Shown here piece by piece: positions 15,771 to 28,521 of a stretch of 64,000 nucleotides of DNA. Position 1 is the stretch's first letter. Each line of letters begins with the position of its first letter. Under the pieces are notes generated by a model. That model made no database searches. It was not told where the DNA came from and saw nothing but the letters and a program-made list of their open reading frames with translations. The DNA is from Sulfurimonas crateris (GTDB lineage Bacteria; Campylobacterota; Campylobacteria; Campylobacterales; Sulfurimonadaceae): NCBI RefSeq assembly GCF_005217605.1, contig NZ_SZPX01000006.1, positions 62,001 to 126,000 on the forward strand, read 5' to 3'. Made by a program: the position numbers and the translations under genes.

Positions 15771-17375
15771 ATGGTAACTGTACAAAATTTAACAATGCGT
15801 TATGGAAACAGAGTTCTGTTTCAAGATATAAATCTTAAACTAGACCGTCATAAAAGATACGGTCTTATCGGTGCTAACGGTGCCGGAAAAACAACCTTTT
15901 TAAAGATACTCAGCGGTCAGATCAATGAGTATGAAGGCGAAGTCATAATCCCAAAATCGAATAAAGTAGGTGTTTTAGGGCAAAATCAATATGCTTATGA
16001 AGATTTTACAATTGCCGACGCGGTTCTTTACGGAAATAAAAGACTGTATGATGCGATTAAAGAGAAAGAGGTCATATACACAACAGGCGACTTTGAAGAT
16101 GATGCCGTAAACAACCGTCTAGCCGAACTTGAGACGATCTGTGTAGAAGAGGACCCTACTTACGAATATGATGTTAATATTGCAAAGATCCTTGAGAATG
16201 TAGGCATACCTGCAAGCCATCACAATGAGCTTATGAGCACACTTGACAGTGCCGATAAGTTTAAAGTTCTTTTGGCTCAGGTTTTATACCCAAAACCTGA
16301 TGTTCTGTTCCTCGATGAGCCTACCAACAACCTTGATATCGATACGATCAGCTGGCTGGAGCATGAACTTCAACGCCATGAAGGTACGATGGTCGTTATC
16401 TCGCACGACAGACACTTCTTAAATGCGGTCGTTACAAATATTTTAGATGTTGATTACCAAAAGATCCGCGAATTTACCGGTACTTATGATGACTGGTATA
16501 TTGCTGCAAACGTAATAGCAAAACAGCAAGAACTTAACAACGCGAAAAAAGAGAAAGAGAAAGAGCAACTGGAGGCTTTTGTACGCCGCTTTAGCGCAAA
16601 TGCTTCAAAAGCAAAACAGGCTACTTCCAGACAGAAACAGCTTGACAAACTGGTGATTGATGACATTAAACCATCTTCACGCCGCGACCCAAGCATTGTT
16701 TTTAAAGCAAAAAGAGTTATGGGTGATGAAGCACTTGAGATCGCAGGGGTAAATCACTCTTACGGTGATAACGAGGTTTTAAAAGATATAACTCTGAAAT
16801 TTGAGCCGGACGAAAAAGTGGCACTTATCGGTGCAAACGGTGTCGGTAAAACAACTCTTTTAAAGATCATTATGGAAGAGATGAAGCCTACAAGCGGAGA
16901 GATACACTGGGGTGCCACTATTGAGCAGAGCTACTTCCCACAAGATACTGCCGACATAATCAAAGGCGATGGAACTCTATATGACTGGCTAAGAGGATTT
17001 GATCCAAAGCGCGACATAGCAGAGATCAGAAACTGTCTTGGAAGAATGCTTTTTTCGGGTGAGCAGCAGGAAAAATCGGTTGTAAGCATCTCCGGTGGTG
17101 AAAAACATAGAATGATGCTAAGCAAAATGATGCTTGAGGGCGGAAACTTTTTGGTTCTCGATGAGCCTTCAAACCACCTTGACCTCGAGGCGATCGTTGC
17201 ACTCGGAGAGGCACTTTACAACTTTAAAGGCAACGTTATCTGTGTCTCACATGACCGTGAGCTTCTTGACGCATTTGCAGACCGTATAATCGAACTAAGA
17301 GAAGACGGCACTTATATAGACTTTAAAGGAAGCTACGAAGAGTTTGCAGAGGCTAAGGAAAAAGGTGAACTATAG
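15771..17375 (+). CDS. ybiT: ABC-F translation factor, YbiT type, 534 aa
   Basis: Two ATP-binding cassettes in one chain and no membrane domain, as in ABC-F proteins that act on the ribosome. Cassette 1: Walker A GANGAGKTT (about residue 37) and Walker B LFLDEPTNNLDIDT. Linker (about 240-320) has the ABC-F charged coil ending FSANASKAKQATSRQKQLDK, which closely follows E. coli YbiT. Cassette 2: Walker A GANGVGKTT, signature SGGEKHRM, Walker B LVLDEPSNHLDLE. Length matches YbiT. First gene of a run with DUF5718 and SUI1 genes, all overlapping. Confidence 0.92.
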   Translation: MVTVQNLTMRYGNRVLFQDINLKLDRHKRYGLIGANGAGKTTFLKILSGQINEYEGEVIIPKSNKVGVLGQNQYAYEDFTIADAVLYGNKRLYDAIKEKEVIYTTGDFEDDAVNNRLAELETICVEEDPTYEYDVNIAKILENVGIPASHHNELMSTLDSADKFKVLLAQVLYPKPDVLFLDEPTNNLDIDTISWLEHELQRHEGTMVVISHDRHFLNAVVTNILDVDYQKIREFTGTYDDWYIAANVIAKQQELNNAKKEKEKEQLEAFVRRFSANASKAKQATSRQKQLDKLVIDDIKPSSRRDPSIVFKAKRVMGDEALEIAGVNHSYGDNEVLKDITLKFEPDEKVALIGANGVGKTTLLKIIMEEMKPTSGEIHWGATIEQSYFPQDTADIIKGDGTLYDWLRGFDPKRDIAEIRNCLGRMLFSGEQQEKSVVSISGGEKHRMMLSKMMLEGGNFLVLDEPSNHLDLEAIVALGEALYNFKGNVICVSHDRELLDAFADRIIELREDGTYIDFKGSYEEFAEAKEKGEL

Positions 17376-18201
17376 AGATTTTTTAGGCCTTGGGATCGCG
17401 GGCAACTTTGCTCTGCATCTTGCCCAAGCAGGCGAAGAGGAAGATTTTAAAGATATCATCACTGCCAATGAGGCAGCACCTAAAGGGATGTTCCCTTTTT
17501 ATCTGCCTAAATGTGTAGAAGGTGCTAAAGAGATCTTAAACACTTATCCACTCTCAAACTCTACCATTAAAATTCCTTCTAGAGAGCTTAATATTCAAGC
17601 AGAGCCTGAAGTGGGACTTATCTGCAAACTTGAATACATAGATAAAAAACTATCTAAAATCATTCCAACTCACTTTGGAGCATACAATGACTGCTCGATC
17701 AGAGTTGCGGGTGCCAGCAAGATAAGCGATAAAAAAAACTGGGGTGAGAATTCCAAGGGTCTTAGCAAAAATCTCATAAAGATAGACCGCTTTAGTGATG
17801 GCGGTATAATGGATAGTTACTCAATCTGCAGCTTTTTAAAAAGAGATGGTGAGCTTAATGCATATGGTGAAGATGTTGAGCTAAAAGGGTATAGCTACTT
17901 CTATGAAAAGCTCCAAGAGTGGATGGTAGAGCAGATAAATAGCCAAAGAGATTTCGGACCATTAGAGCCTTTAAGCGAATATATATCGTCATGCGACAAT
18001 CCATCAGATGCAATTATCAGCATAGGCGCTACAAGATACACGCCTTACGGGGAGAGCACATTTTTAAAAGAGGGTGACGAGGTTTTTGTAGTGCTTTACG
18101 ATCACACAAAACTCTCCTTGGATGATGTGATCAAAAGCATTAATAATGATAACTTCAAGAGTGCCGATATGAGCATCTTAAGGCAGAAAGTCGTCTCATG
18201 A
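17365..18201 (+). CDS. DUF5718-family protein, 278 aa
   Basis: Start chosen at GTG 17365, which has AAGGAAAAAG directly upstream; a TTG seven codons earlier lacks a site. The product begins MNYRDFLGLGIAGNFALHLAQAG and has a conserved core AYNDCSIRVAGASKISDKKNWG, with VGLICKLEYIDKKL before it. The sequence fits the Campylobacterota family DUF5718; distant likeness to fumarylacetoacetate-hydrolase-type folds (EPEVGLICKLEY) is possible. No established function. It overlaps the ABC-F gene by 11 bases and the SUI1 gene by 4. Confidence 0.75.
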   Translation: MNYRDFLGLGIAGNFALHLAQAGEEEDFKDIITANEAAPKGMFPFYLPKCVEGAKEILNTYPLSNSTIKIPSRELNIQAEPEVGLICKLEYIDKKLSKIIPTHFGAYNDCSIRVAGASKISDKKNWGENSKGLSKNLIKIDRFSDGGIMDSYSICSFLKRDGELNAYGEDVELKGYSYFYEKLQEWMVEQINSQRDFGPLEPLSEYISSCDNPSDAIISIGATRYTPYGESTFLKEGDEVFVVLYDHTKLSLDDVIKSINNDNFKSADMSILRQKVVS

Positions 18202-18542
18202 GCAGAGGAAAGAAGCTCGATCTCTTTATCGGAGCCGATATAGAAGATGGCTGGGCAAAAGTCGATACTCCTAGAAAAAGTCTCATCTCAGATGAGATAT
18301 TGGAACCATCAAAACACTTCTTGTTTTTTAAAAAAGAGAAAAGACGCGGCAAGACGGTAACTCTTGTAGGCGAATTTCACCTGCCGCAAAATGATTCAGA
18401 AGCACTCTTAAAATCTTTAAAGAAAAAGCTCGGCTGCGGCGGAACTTTTAAAGATGGCTGGATGGAGTTTCAAGGAGAGCTCAAGGAGAAATTAAGAGCC
18501 CTGCTTGTCCAAGAGGGCTTTAAATTCAGGAGTGGTCACTAG
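18198..18542 (+). CDS. SUI1/eIF1-like translation factor (YciH type), 114 aa
   Basis: The C-terminal 65 residues form a SUI1 domain: RRGKTVTLVGEF, LKSLKKKLGCGGTFKDG and EFQGELKEKLRALLVQEGF follow the family pattern, including the GCGGT turn. Bacterial homologues such as E. coli YciH influence fidelity of start codon selection. The N-terminal part is a short basic lead-in. It overlaps the DUF5718 gene by 4 bases and, with YbiT, makes a small translation-related operon; its 3' end overlaps convergent putA by 17 bases. Confidence 0.9.
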   Translation: MSRGKKLDLFIGADIEDGWAKVDTPRKSLISDEILEPSKHFLFFKKEKRRGKTVTLVGEFHLPQNDSEALLKSLKKKLGCGGTFKDGWMEFQGELKEKLRALLVQEGFKFRSGH

Positions 18543-21500
18543 CTCTCTCTTCTAAGCCTCTAATTCCCAGATTTCCATATCTGTGGTATGAGTTCGTAAC
18601 ACTCTGTTCTATAAAGTAGTGAAGCAGCTCGATTCTGCCATGCGGCACAAAAGGCTCCCTTGCTATATATTTTGCTTCATCTTTTAGCGAATCATAGATA
18701 TTTTTTGTTATGTGCGCAGGATCTAAGAATCTAATCCTTTGAACCTTTTTCATCGACTCTATCAACTCATCTTCACTTTGAAGCTCCAAAACATCCTCTT
18801 TTGCCAGAATATCTCTTGAGTTGTTTATAAGCCAAGCCAGTTCATCGCTATCTATCTTTTTAGGAAGCGAGATATGCAGCGTTGCCCCCGCGATCTTTGC
18901 CGCCGTTATGGATGAGAGTATCTCATGAAGCTTATCGCCTTTTTGACATCTCAAAAGAACGCTCTCTACACCCAAGTAACGTATGACATTGCTCTCGCCT
19001 CTGATGTTTGCATAGTCATGCTCTTTGCTAAACTCTTCTCTGTGCCACTTCACAAAATCTTTTGCGATCTCGGAAGCCTTTGAGACCTCATCTGCAAAAA
19101 TTCCGTGAGATAGAAATTCGCCCATCTCTTGAAACTCTATCTCATCCGCGCTTATGTTCATCAGCTGCGTGACATAATTAAATCCGCCCGCTTTTTTGCC
19201 GCTTCCGATCGCCGATTTGCCCATTCCGCCAAAAGGCTGTCTTATGACTATTGCACCTGTGGTACCGCGGTTAATATAGAGGTTTCCTGCTTTTAGCTCC
19301 TCTCTCCATATCTTCTGTTCTCTCTCATCAAGACTCTCTATCCCCGATGTTAGACCATAACCAGTAGAGTTTACAACATCTATGGCACTTTTTAGATCAT
19401 CAGCTCTCATAACGCTGAGCACTGGGCCAAAAAGCTCATTCATATGACAAAAATCGCCGCTTTTTGTCCCCCATCTGATCGATGGCTTCAGCATATATGG
19501 ATTATCGCTATCGGCATAAGATGGAGGGATAAGCCACTCTTCGCCATCATCGAGATAACTCAAAGCTTTTTGAAGATTGCCTGATGGTTTAGATGAGAGC
19601 GCTCCGATCCTGTTTTTAAAATCCCAGACAGAACCTACCTCCAGAGAGCTTGCTGCATCAAAGAGCATCTTTTTAAAGTTCTCATCACTGTATAACTCAT
19701 CTTCAAGCACAAGTAGAGATGTTGCAGAACACTTCTGACCGGAGTTGTTAAACGCGGAAGCGACAACATTTTTAACTGCCTGATCACGATCCGCCATAGA
19801 GGTGACAATAGTAGCATCTTTACCGCCCGTCTCGGCACTTAGATGAATGTCGCTGCGCTTTTTTATCATACTGTAAGCGGTCTGCTCGCCTCCTGTGAAT
19901 ATTGTAAAATCAATATCTCTGTTAGCAATAAGCTCCTCTCCAGCCAAAGCTCCGCTTGATGGAAGAAACTGCAGTGTATTTCTACCAACACCCGCACTCC
20001 AAAAACATTCACACACCATCTGCGCGCAAAGAACGGAGTCGGATGCCGGTTTAAGTATAACCGTGTTTCCGGCTGCAAGCGCTGCGGCAACGCCTCCTGC
20101 AGGAATAGCTATTGGAAAGTTCCATGGACTCACCACCAGACCTACCCCTTTTGGAGATATATGCACACCTTCAAGCTCCTCTATCTTTCTGACACTATAT
20201 GGATAGAAGTTTAGAAAGTCGATGGCTTCAGAGACCTCGACATCCGTCTCGCTAAATACTTTGCCGACCTCCGCCGCGGCGACTCCTATAAGGTCTGCTC
20301 TTCTTTTTCTAAACTCGTGTGCAACGTCCATAAGTATCTTTTGACGCTCTTTTATTGTGAGTTTTCTCCAGCCGTCAATATCCTTTTTTGCCACTCTTAC
20401 AGCTTCGTGCATATCATCTGTTTGAGCTTTTACATAAGAGCCTACTGCTATACCCTTATGATATTGGGACTTGTCTATCACCTCTACAATATCACTGTTC
20501 TCTATCTTTTTTGAAGCCACAACCGGCCTTGCGTGATATCCGCCCTCTTTTGCTATCTTTTTCCATTTATTAGCAATTTCTCTTGCCCACTTTTTGTTCT
20601 GCTCCAATACAAAGTCCGTATCTGCCTCACTCTCATAAATATAGTTGTCCAGATCGATCTGGGGCTTTGCTGGCTCCATGTTTCTGTCTTGGACTCTGTA
20701 CGGGGTAAGCTTGAGATCTTTGATCTCCTCCAAGGCGTCATCGTAACTCTTAACAAGCGTTTTCCACGCCTCTGAGTCAACTTTGAGTCCAAAACTGTGG
20801 CGCAAGAAATTCTGCTCTGCCGTATTTTCATCAAATCTTCTTACAAGATATGCGATAGCGTTTGTAAATGTCTCTTTCGTCGCTGTCGGAGCGTAGAGTA
20901 TTACGTTTAATCCCTCTTTTTTGAGAACCTTGTAAGCGGTCTCGCTCATACCTTCGAGCATCTCGGCAGTGTAAAACTTCTCTACTCCCCTCTCCTTTGC
21001 CAAAAGCATTCCAAGAGCGTGGTCAAAAAGATTATGTGAAGCGACGCCGAGATGTGCATAAGGCGCTACGTCAGGGTCTAAAAGGTAGTCCATTATAATT
21101 TTAAAGTTGGCGTCACTTTGCGTTTTGTTTCTGTATGTGACACACTCCCACTCTCTCAGGCTTGATTCTGTGAGTTCCATCTCCTGATTTGCGCCCTTTA
21201 CCAGACGTATCTTAATAGGTGCTCCGCCGTTACTTACTCTCTCTTTTGCCCATAAGACAAGATCTTTTGTCAGCTCTAACGTATCTGGAAGATAAGCCTG
21301 AAGAACGATCCCTGCATGAAGCTCTTTAAACTTATCTAGAGAGAGCGTTTTTTTAAAGACATCGATAGTCAGGTGTACATCTTTATACTCCTCCATATCA
21401 AGATTTACAAACTTATTGCTCTCTTTGGAGTCCATATCTACAAATCTGTTCTGCATTGCGGCACTATATATCTTCTCGAGCTTACCTGAGACCATCTCTA

Positions 21501-22089
21501 CGCTCCACTCATGAGCCAGAGGATTTATCTGAGAAAATATGGTAGATATTTTTATAGATATATAGTCGATATTTGGATTTTGAAGTGTTTTAATATATTT
21601 GTTAACTCTATAGTCAGCTTCCTCTTCGCCTAGGACTATCTCGCCGATTATATTTATATTTACCCTTGTTCCCTCTGCCCTTCTCTTTTTGATATGCTCC
21701 ACAAGAGCCTTCTCCTCGCCCGGAATGACAACATTTTTAATATCGTTTCTTAAATACTTTATAAAAATAGGTATGGAGATATTTGTCATATAGATGCCGA
21801 CTTTGCGAAAAGAGAGAACAAGCAGCTCCTCAAATGCGCTAAAGAAACTCGTACCCTTGTATTTGTCAAATATATACTCGATCTGATCTGCAACTCTATG
21901 AGGATTACGTGAACGAAAGCTCTGGTCAAGAAGTTCTATCAAGAATATCTTATTCATTGGGTCTTTTAACATCCTGCCCATTGTTTGGTGAAACTTCTCC
22001 TCAACGCTCTCCCTGTGATCCTGTATGTAGAGCTGCCAATCTCTAGCTACCTCTTTCGCTTCTTCAAATCTCTCTTTGGATATATTCAT
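18526..22089 (-). CDS. putA: Bifunctional proline dehydrogenase / glutamate-semialdehyde dehydrogenase PutA, 1187 aa
   Basis: Two-step proline oxidation: the FAD-dependent proline dehydrogenase barrel occupies about residues 100-450 (ASHNLFDHALGM, RLVKGANQEMEL and the C-terminal VRRFDENTAEQNFLRHSFG motif), and the NAD-dependent aldehyde dehydrogenase about 490-985, with catalytic glutamate in AETGGKDATIV (about 750) and nucleophile in NSGQKCSAT (about 786). There is no N-terminal ribbon-helix-helix domain, so unlike enterobacterial PutA it is not a self-repressor. A further 190 residues form a C-terminal domain, giving the length seen in Helicobacter PutA. Divergent from gdhA copy 2, which would process the glutamate product. 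Confidence 0.95.
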   Translation of the reverse strand: MNISKERFEEAKEVARDWQLYIQDHRESVEEKFHQTMGRMLKDPMNKIFLIELLDQSFRSRNPHRVADQIEYIFDKYKGTSFFSAFEELLVLSFRKVGIYMTNISIPIFIKYLRNDIKNVVIPGEEKALVEHIKKRRAEGTRVNINIIGEIVLGEEEADYRVNKYIKTLQNPNIDYISIKISTIFSQINPLAHEWSVEMVSGKLEKIYSAAMQNRFVDMDSKESNKFVNLDMEEYKDVHLTIDVFKKTLSLDKFKELHAGIVLQAYLPDTLELTKDLVLWAKERVSNGGAPIKIRLVKGANQEMELTESSLREWECVTYRNKTQSDANFKIIMDYLLDPDVAPYAHLGVASHNLFDHALGMLLAKERGVEKFYTAEMLEGMSETAYKVLKKEGLNVILYAPTATKETFTNAIAYLVRRFDENTAEQNFLRHSFGLKVDSEAWKTLVKSYDDALEEIKDLKLTPYRVQDRNMEPAKPQIDLDNYIYESEADTDFVLEQNKKWAREIANKWKKIAKEGGYHARPVVASKKIENSDIVEVIDKSQYHKGIAVGSYVKAQTDDMHEAVRVAKKDIDGWRKLTIKERQKILMDVAHEFRKRRADLIGVAAAEVGKVFSETDVEVSEAIDFLNFYPYSVRKIEELEGVHISPKGVGLVVSPWNFPIAIPAGGVAAALAAGNTVILKPASDSVLCAQMVCECFWSAGVGRNTLQFLPSSGALAGEELIANRDIDFTIFTGGEQTAYSMIKKRSDIHLSAETGGKDATIVTSMADRDQAVKNVVASAFNNSGQKCSATSLLVLEDELYSDENFKKMLFDAASSLEVGSVWDFKNRIGALSSKPSGNLQKALSYLDDGEEWLIPPSYADSDNPYMLKPSIRWGTKSGDFCHMNELFGPVLSVMRADDLKSAIDVVNSTGYGLTSGIESLDEREQKIWREELKAGNLYINRGTTGAIVIRQPFGGMGKSAIGSGKKAGGFNYVTQLMNISADEIEFQEMGEFLSHGIFADEVSKASEIAKDFVKWHREEFSKEHDYANIRGESNVIRYLGVESVLLRCQKGDKLHEILSSITAAKIAGATLHISLPKKIDSDELAWLINNSRDILAKEDVLELQSEDELIESMKKVQRIRFLDPAHITKNIYDSLKDEAKYIAREPFVPHGRIELLHYFIEQSVTNSYHRYGNLGIRGLEERASDHS

Positions 22090-24904
<2,815 letters not shown>

Positions 24905-25098
24905 TAAATTTCCTTAAAACATTTTTTAACTTTAGCAAACGCCATTCCAAAAATAGAAAAAAAATTTATTTACCTTTATAAAGTGTAATGTTGTAACAAT
25001 ATTATCACAATTATCACATTTTTATTATGTAATTAAAAAAACTTATACTATAATTTGATTATAATAACGCAGAGACATATGCTTATACGGGATGGAAT

Positions 25099-25848
25099 AT
25101 GGATAAACACACTATTTTAATTGTTGAAGATGATGAGATAACAGCCTTAAATCTAAAGTTATCTCTCCAAAAGCACGGCTATGAAATAGTCGGAATGTAT
25201 GATAACGCAGTAGAAGCAAAAGAGAAGATAGCTTCATATAGACCGGATGTCATTATAATTGACATCTCTCTTCAAGAGAGCAACGACGGGATAGAGCTCG
25301 CCAAAACTATCAGACAAAACTATGCTATACCGTTTATCTACCTTACATCCTACAGCGACGACGATATAATCTCAGAAGCTATAAAAACTGAGCCTTACGG
25401 CTATATCGTAAAACCTTTCGACCCATCATCACTGCATGCAACTATACAGATGGCGATATTCAAGTTTGAGATGGAAAACAAAAGAAGTGAAGAGGAAATT
25501 ATTCCAAAGCTTGATCAAAACAGCGTAGAGAAACTCCTTTATGCAAAGAGAGAGTCTGACAAGCCTGTTGTCTCTTTTAGCAATGGCTACCAGATGGATA
25601 TATCGCAAGATGAGATTTTATACAATAATGAGAAGATAAAACTGACAAAAAAAGAGAGAGCAATACTAAGGCTTCTTGTCGCAAAGCTTGGACAGACCAT
25701 CAGCTTTCCACAAGCCATAGATTATGTCTGGAAAGAGAATGGGGCAACAGAGAACAGCATTAGAACTCTTGTCTGGAGACTAAGAAATAAACTCCCTACC
25801 GATATTATTAAAAATGCGTCGGGGATCGGCTACTACATAGAGAAGTAG
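25099..25848 (+). CDS. Response regulator, receiver plus winged-helix DNA-binding domain, 249 aa
   Basis: Receiver domain, residues 5-120: acidic pocket EDDE, phosphoacceptor aspartate in VIIIDISLQ (about 55), threonine in FIYLTSYSD and lysine in YIVKPFDP. A linker of about 50 residues leads to an OmpR/PhoB-type winged helix (about 185-249; LTKKERAILRLLVAK and NSIRTLVWRLRNKLP, GIGYYIEK). Probably a transcription factor. It lies tail to tail with a hybrid kinase gene, the stops adjacent; a functional pairing is possible but unproven. Confidence 0.9.
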   Translation: MDKHTILIVEDDEITALNLKLSLQKHGYEIVGMYDNAVEAKEKIASYRPDVIIIDISLQESNDGIELAKTIRQNYAIPFIYLTSYSDDDIISEAIKTEPYGYIVKPFDPSSLHATIQMAIFKFEMENKRSEEEIIPKLDQNSVEKLLYAKRESDKPVVSFSNGYQMDISQDEILYNNEKIKLTKKERAILRLLVAKLGQTISFPQAIDYVWKENGATENSIRTLVWRLRNKLPTDIIKNASGIGYYIEK

Positions 25849-28506
25849 CTACCTGATCCTTATGGCCTCAAGTGCGCTTTTTATCTTCTTGTAAGAATCT
25901 TCATAATCAAAATTCGTATCTTTGGCTTTTGCCATCTTCTCTATCTTAGCACCCTCCTCTTGAACCGACTCAAGCCTGAAGTTACCGCTAGAACCTTTTA
26001 TACTGTGGGCAATAAGTGCTATGTTCTTATAATCTTTTGATTTTATAGCACTTTGCAGATCAGGAATCTGTTTTGCCATCTTTTTCAAAAATAGCTCGAC
26101 AAGCATTACTAGCTCATCGTTGCTCAGCATCAGCTCCTGACTTAATTTATCGTAGTCAAGCCCTTCTATAGTGTTTGCTTGCTCTGCCGGTTCTGAGCTC
26201 TCGACTACCTCTTCTAAAACATTTAGATAGTTAAAAAATACTCTCTCAAGCTCTTTTATGACGATCGGTTTTCCCAAGAAGGAGTCAAATCCGCTCTTTA
26301 ACCCTCTCTCTTTCACCCCTTTTATAACGTTTGCCGTCAAAGCAGATATAGGAGTGTGTCTTAACCCTCTCTCTTTTTCATACTTTATGATATTTTGGAC
26401 AGCCTCATTTCCATCCATAACGGGCATCTGCTCATCCATCAAAATAAGGTCATATCTGTTTGCTTTGTAAAGATTGACCGCTTCCAAGCCGTTTGCTGCA
26501 AGATCATAAGTAAGACCATATTTGCTAAGCAGGATTTTAATAAGCTCTTGATTTGCCTCATTATCCTCTGCTATTAACACATGCCCTTGAAACTTCATAC
26601 TCTTTTCTCTCTTATGTATAGAAAAAGAGTCTGGATGAAGCAGCTCATCAAAAGTCGTTCTTATCTTTGAGCAGTAGAGAGGGAAACAGGCAGATGATAT
26701 ATGCGAATACTTCTCATACTTGTCAGTAGGATTGCTTGTGATTGCCACATATTTTTTATCCGAGTTTATCATGTTCTCTTTCATATCACCATCAACATAC
26801 TCATCCAAAAAGACAGCTATATCGTAATTTCCATCCAAATTATCTACCATCTTTATGTCCATATTGAACATATCTGAATATTTTAAAAACGAGTCTGCCT
26901 TGTAGCCCCGTATCATATCTTTGGAGTAAAAGACCGTCTTTAGCGTCTTTAACTCATCGAGATCGCTGAATATCTGGCACTCGTAGTTATGTATCTCTAC
27001 AGGTATCTCTACCCAAAAGGTACTCCCCTCTCCAAGTTTTGATGACACATGTACGCTTCCGCCCATATGCTCGGCAAGCTGATGACAGATGGAGAGTCCG
27101 AGTCCTGTTCCCTCAAGTTCTTCTATCTCCCATCTTCCAGCCTGCGTAAATGCAGTAAATATATTTCTTATATCATCCCCAGCTATGCCAATACCATTAT
27201 CGCGAACACTTACTTTTAAGACATTATTTTGTTTGCACACCGCCTCAACATGTATATGGCCGCCTATTTTTGTAAATTTTATAGCATTGCTTAAGAGGTT
27301 AGAGAGAATCTGTTTGATCCTTAGCGAATCTGCATATAGCTCTTTTGGTATTCTCGGGTCTATAAAAGAGGTCACTACTATATCTTTTGCATTTGCAGAG
27401 GCGACGAAGAGTTCAAGAGTATGGCTTATCTCATTGTGAATGGAGAAGATTCTAGGCTCAATTGTAAACTCGCCGCTTCTTAGTTTTGTAAAGTCCAAAA
27501 TATCATTTATTATACTTAAGAGGTTCTCACCGCTGTTTAAGATGATTTCGAGATATTTTCTATGCTGCTTTGAGAGATCCTGCTCGATGAGAAGGTTAAC
27601 GAAGCCCAAAATCGCATTTAACGGAGTCCTGATCTCATGCGACATATTTGAGAGGAAGTAATCTTTTGCCTGAGAAGCCTTTTGCGCCTCAAGTCTGGCA
27701 TCTATAAGTGTTGTAACATCATTACCTATCGATATATACTCTATAGAGTTGTCATATGGGTCTATTATCTTTACGATTGTCACGTCTATATAGAAGTAGC
27801 CCCCGTTCTTTTTGTTATTTTTTATCGTACCTCTAAAGATGCCCGCATTTTCAAGCTGAAACCACATATCCTCAAAATACTCTTCGGGCATATCTTCATG
27901 CTTCATTAAATTATGCCCGCTTCCCATAAGCTCATCAATACTGTAGCCGCTGAGTTTTGAGTATTTTTCATTTACGTATGTGATTATCCCGTTTTGGTCG
28001 GTCTTTGAGATGATCGCACTCTCATCAAGTGCTTTTTGATACTCATTTAGAAGTTTTACATGTCTGTCAATCTCCTGCTCTTTTTCAAAAATGGTATCTG
28101 AGTAATATTTCAATATGCTCTGAAAGTTTTTATCAAAGATATATGTCAACTCGTCAAAAAGCTCTTTGGAGTTGATATTGGCATCAAAAGTAAAATCAAC
28201 AACCGCTCTTTTAAAATGGCTGCATATCTCAAAGAGCTCATCTGCTCTGATATCTTTATCTTTTAGATACAAAAGCAGCTTCTGCATGATCGGGCAGTTC
28301 CCTATTTTAACACTTCCTGCTATTACACCCATAAAGTAGTCAAATACACCGCCGCCATACTCCTCTATAAATAGACTCTTATCAATATCATGCAGTTGAA
28401 GCAACTTCTGCAAAGAGTCGTAAGAGGTCCAGCTTAAAAGCACGCTCTCTTTTGAGCCAACTAAAACATTTTGGTTCTTAGCAAGATTTTGTAGTTCTTT
28501 TTCCAT
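25849..28506 (-). CDS. Soluble hybrid histidine kinase: sensor-PAS-HisKA-HATPase-REC-HPt, 885 aa
   Basis: No membrane helices, so a cytoplasmic sensor. Order: N-terminal helical region (1-140, unrecognised), PAS (about 150-270, TYVNEKYSKLSGYSIDELMG), HisKA with the phospho-histidine in NMSHEIRTPLN (about 289), HATPase with DNGIGIAG and GTGLGLSICHQL (about 395-510), a degenerate receiver-like stretch (about 520-620), an intact receiver (about 640-755; LIAEDNEAN, LILMDEQMPVMDG) and an HPt domain with AHSIKGSSGNF (about 832). It can therefore run a full phosphorelay in one chain. It follows the pseudo-deformylase gene by 15 bases. Confidence 0.92.
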   Translation of the reverse strand: MEKELQNLAKNQNVLVGSKESVLLSWTSYDSLQKLLQLHDIDKSLFIEEYGGGVFDYFMGVIAGSVKIGNCPIMQKLLLYLKDKDIRADELFEICSHFKRAVVDFTFDANINSKELFDELTYIFDKNFQSILKYYSDTIFEKEQEIDRHVKLLNEYQKALDESAIISKTDQNGIITYVNEKYSKLSGYSIDELMGSGHNLMKHEDMPEEYFEDMWFQLENAGIFRGTIKNNKKNGGYFYIDVTIVKIIDPYDNSIEYISIGNDVTTLIDARLEAQKASQAKDYFLSNMSHEIRTPLNAILGFVNLLIEQDLSKQHRKYLEIILNSGENLLSIINDILDFTKLRSGEFTIEPRIFSIHNEISHTLELFVASANAKDIVVTSFIDPRIPKELYADSLRIKQILSNLLSNAIKFTKIGGHIHVEAVCKQNNVLKVSVRDNGIGIAGDDIRNIFTAFTQAGRWEIEELEGTGLGLSICHQLAEHMGGSVHVSSKLGEGSTFWVEIPVEIHNYECQIFSDLDELKTLKTVFYSKDMIRGYKADSFLKYSDMFNMDIKMVDNLDGNYDIAVFLDEYVDGDMKENMINSDKKYVAITSNPTDKYEKYSHISSACFPLYCSKIRTTFDELLHPDSFSIHKREKSMKFQGHVLIAEDNEANQELIKILLSKYGLTYDLAANGLEAVNLYKANRYDLILMDEQMPVMDGNEAVQNIIKYEKERGLRHTPISALTANVIKGVKERGLKSGFDSFLGKPIVIKELERVFFNYLNVLEEVVESSEPAEQANTIEGLDYDKLSQELMLSNDELVMLVELFLKKMAKQIPDLQSAIKSKDYKNIALIAHSIKGSSGNFRLESVQEEGAKIEKMAKAKDTNFDYEDSYKKIKSALEAIRIR

Positions 28507-28521
28507 TCGATTTTACTTTTC

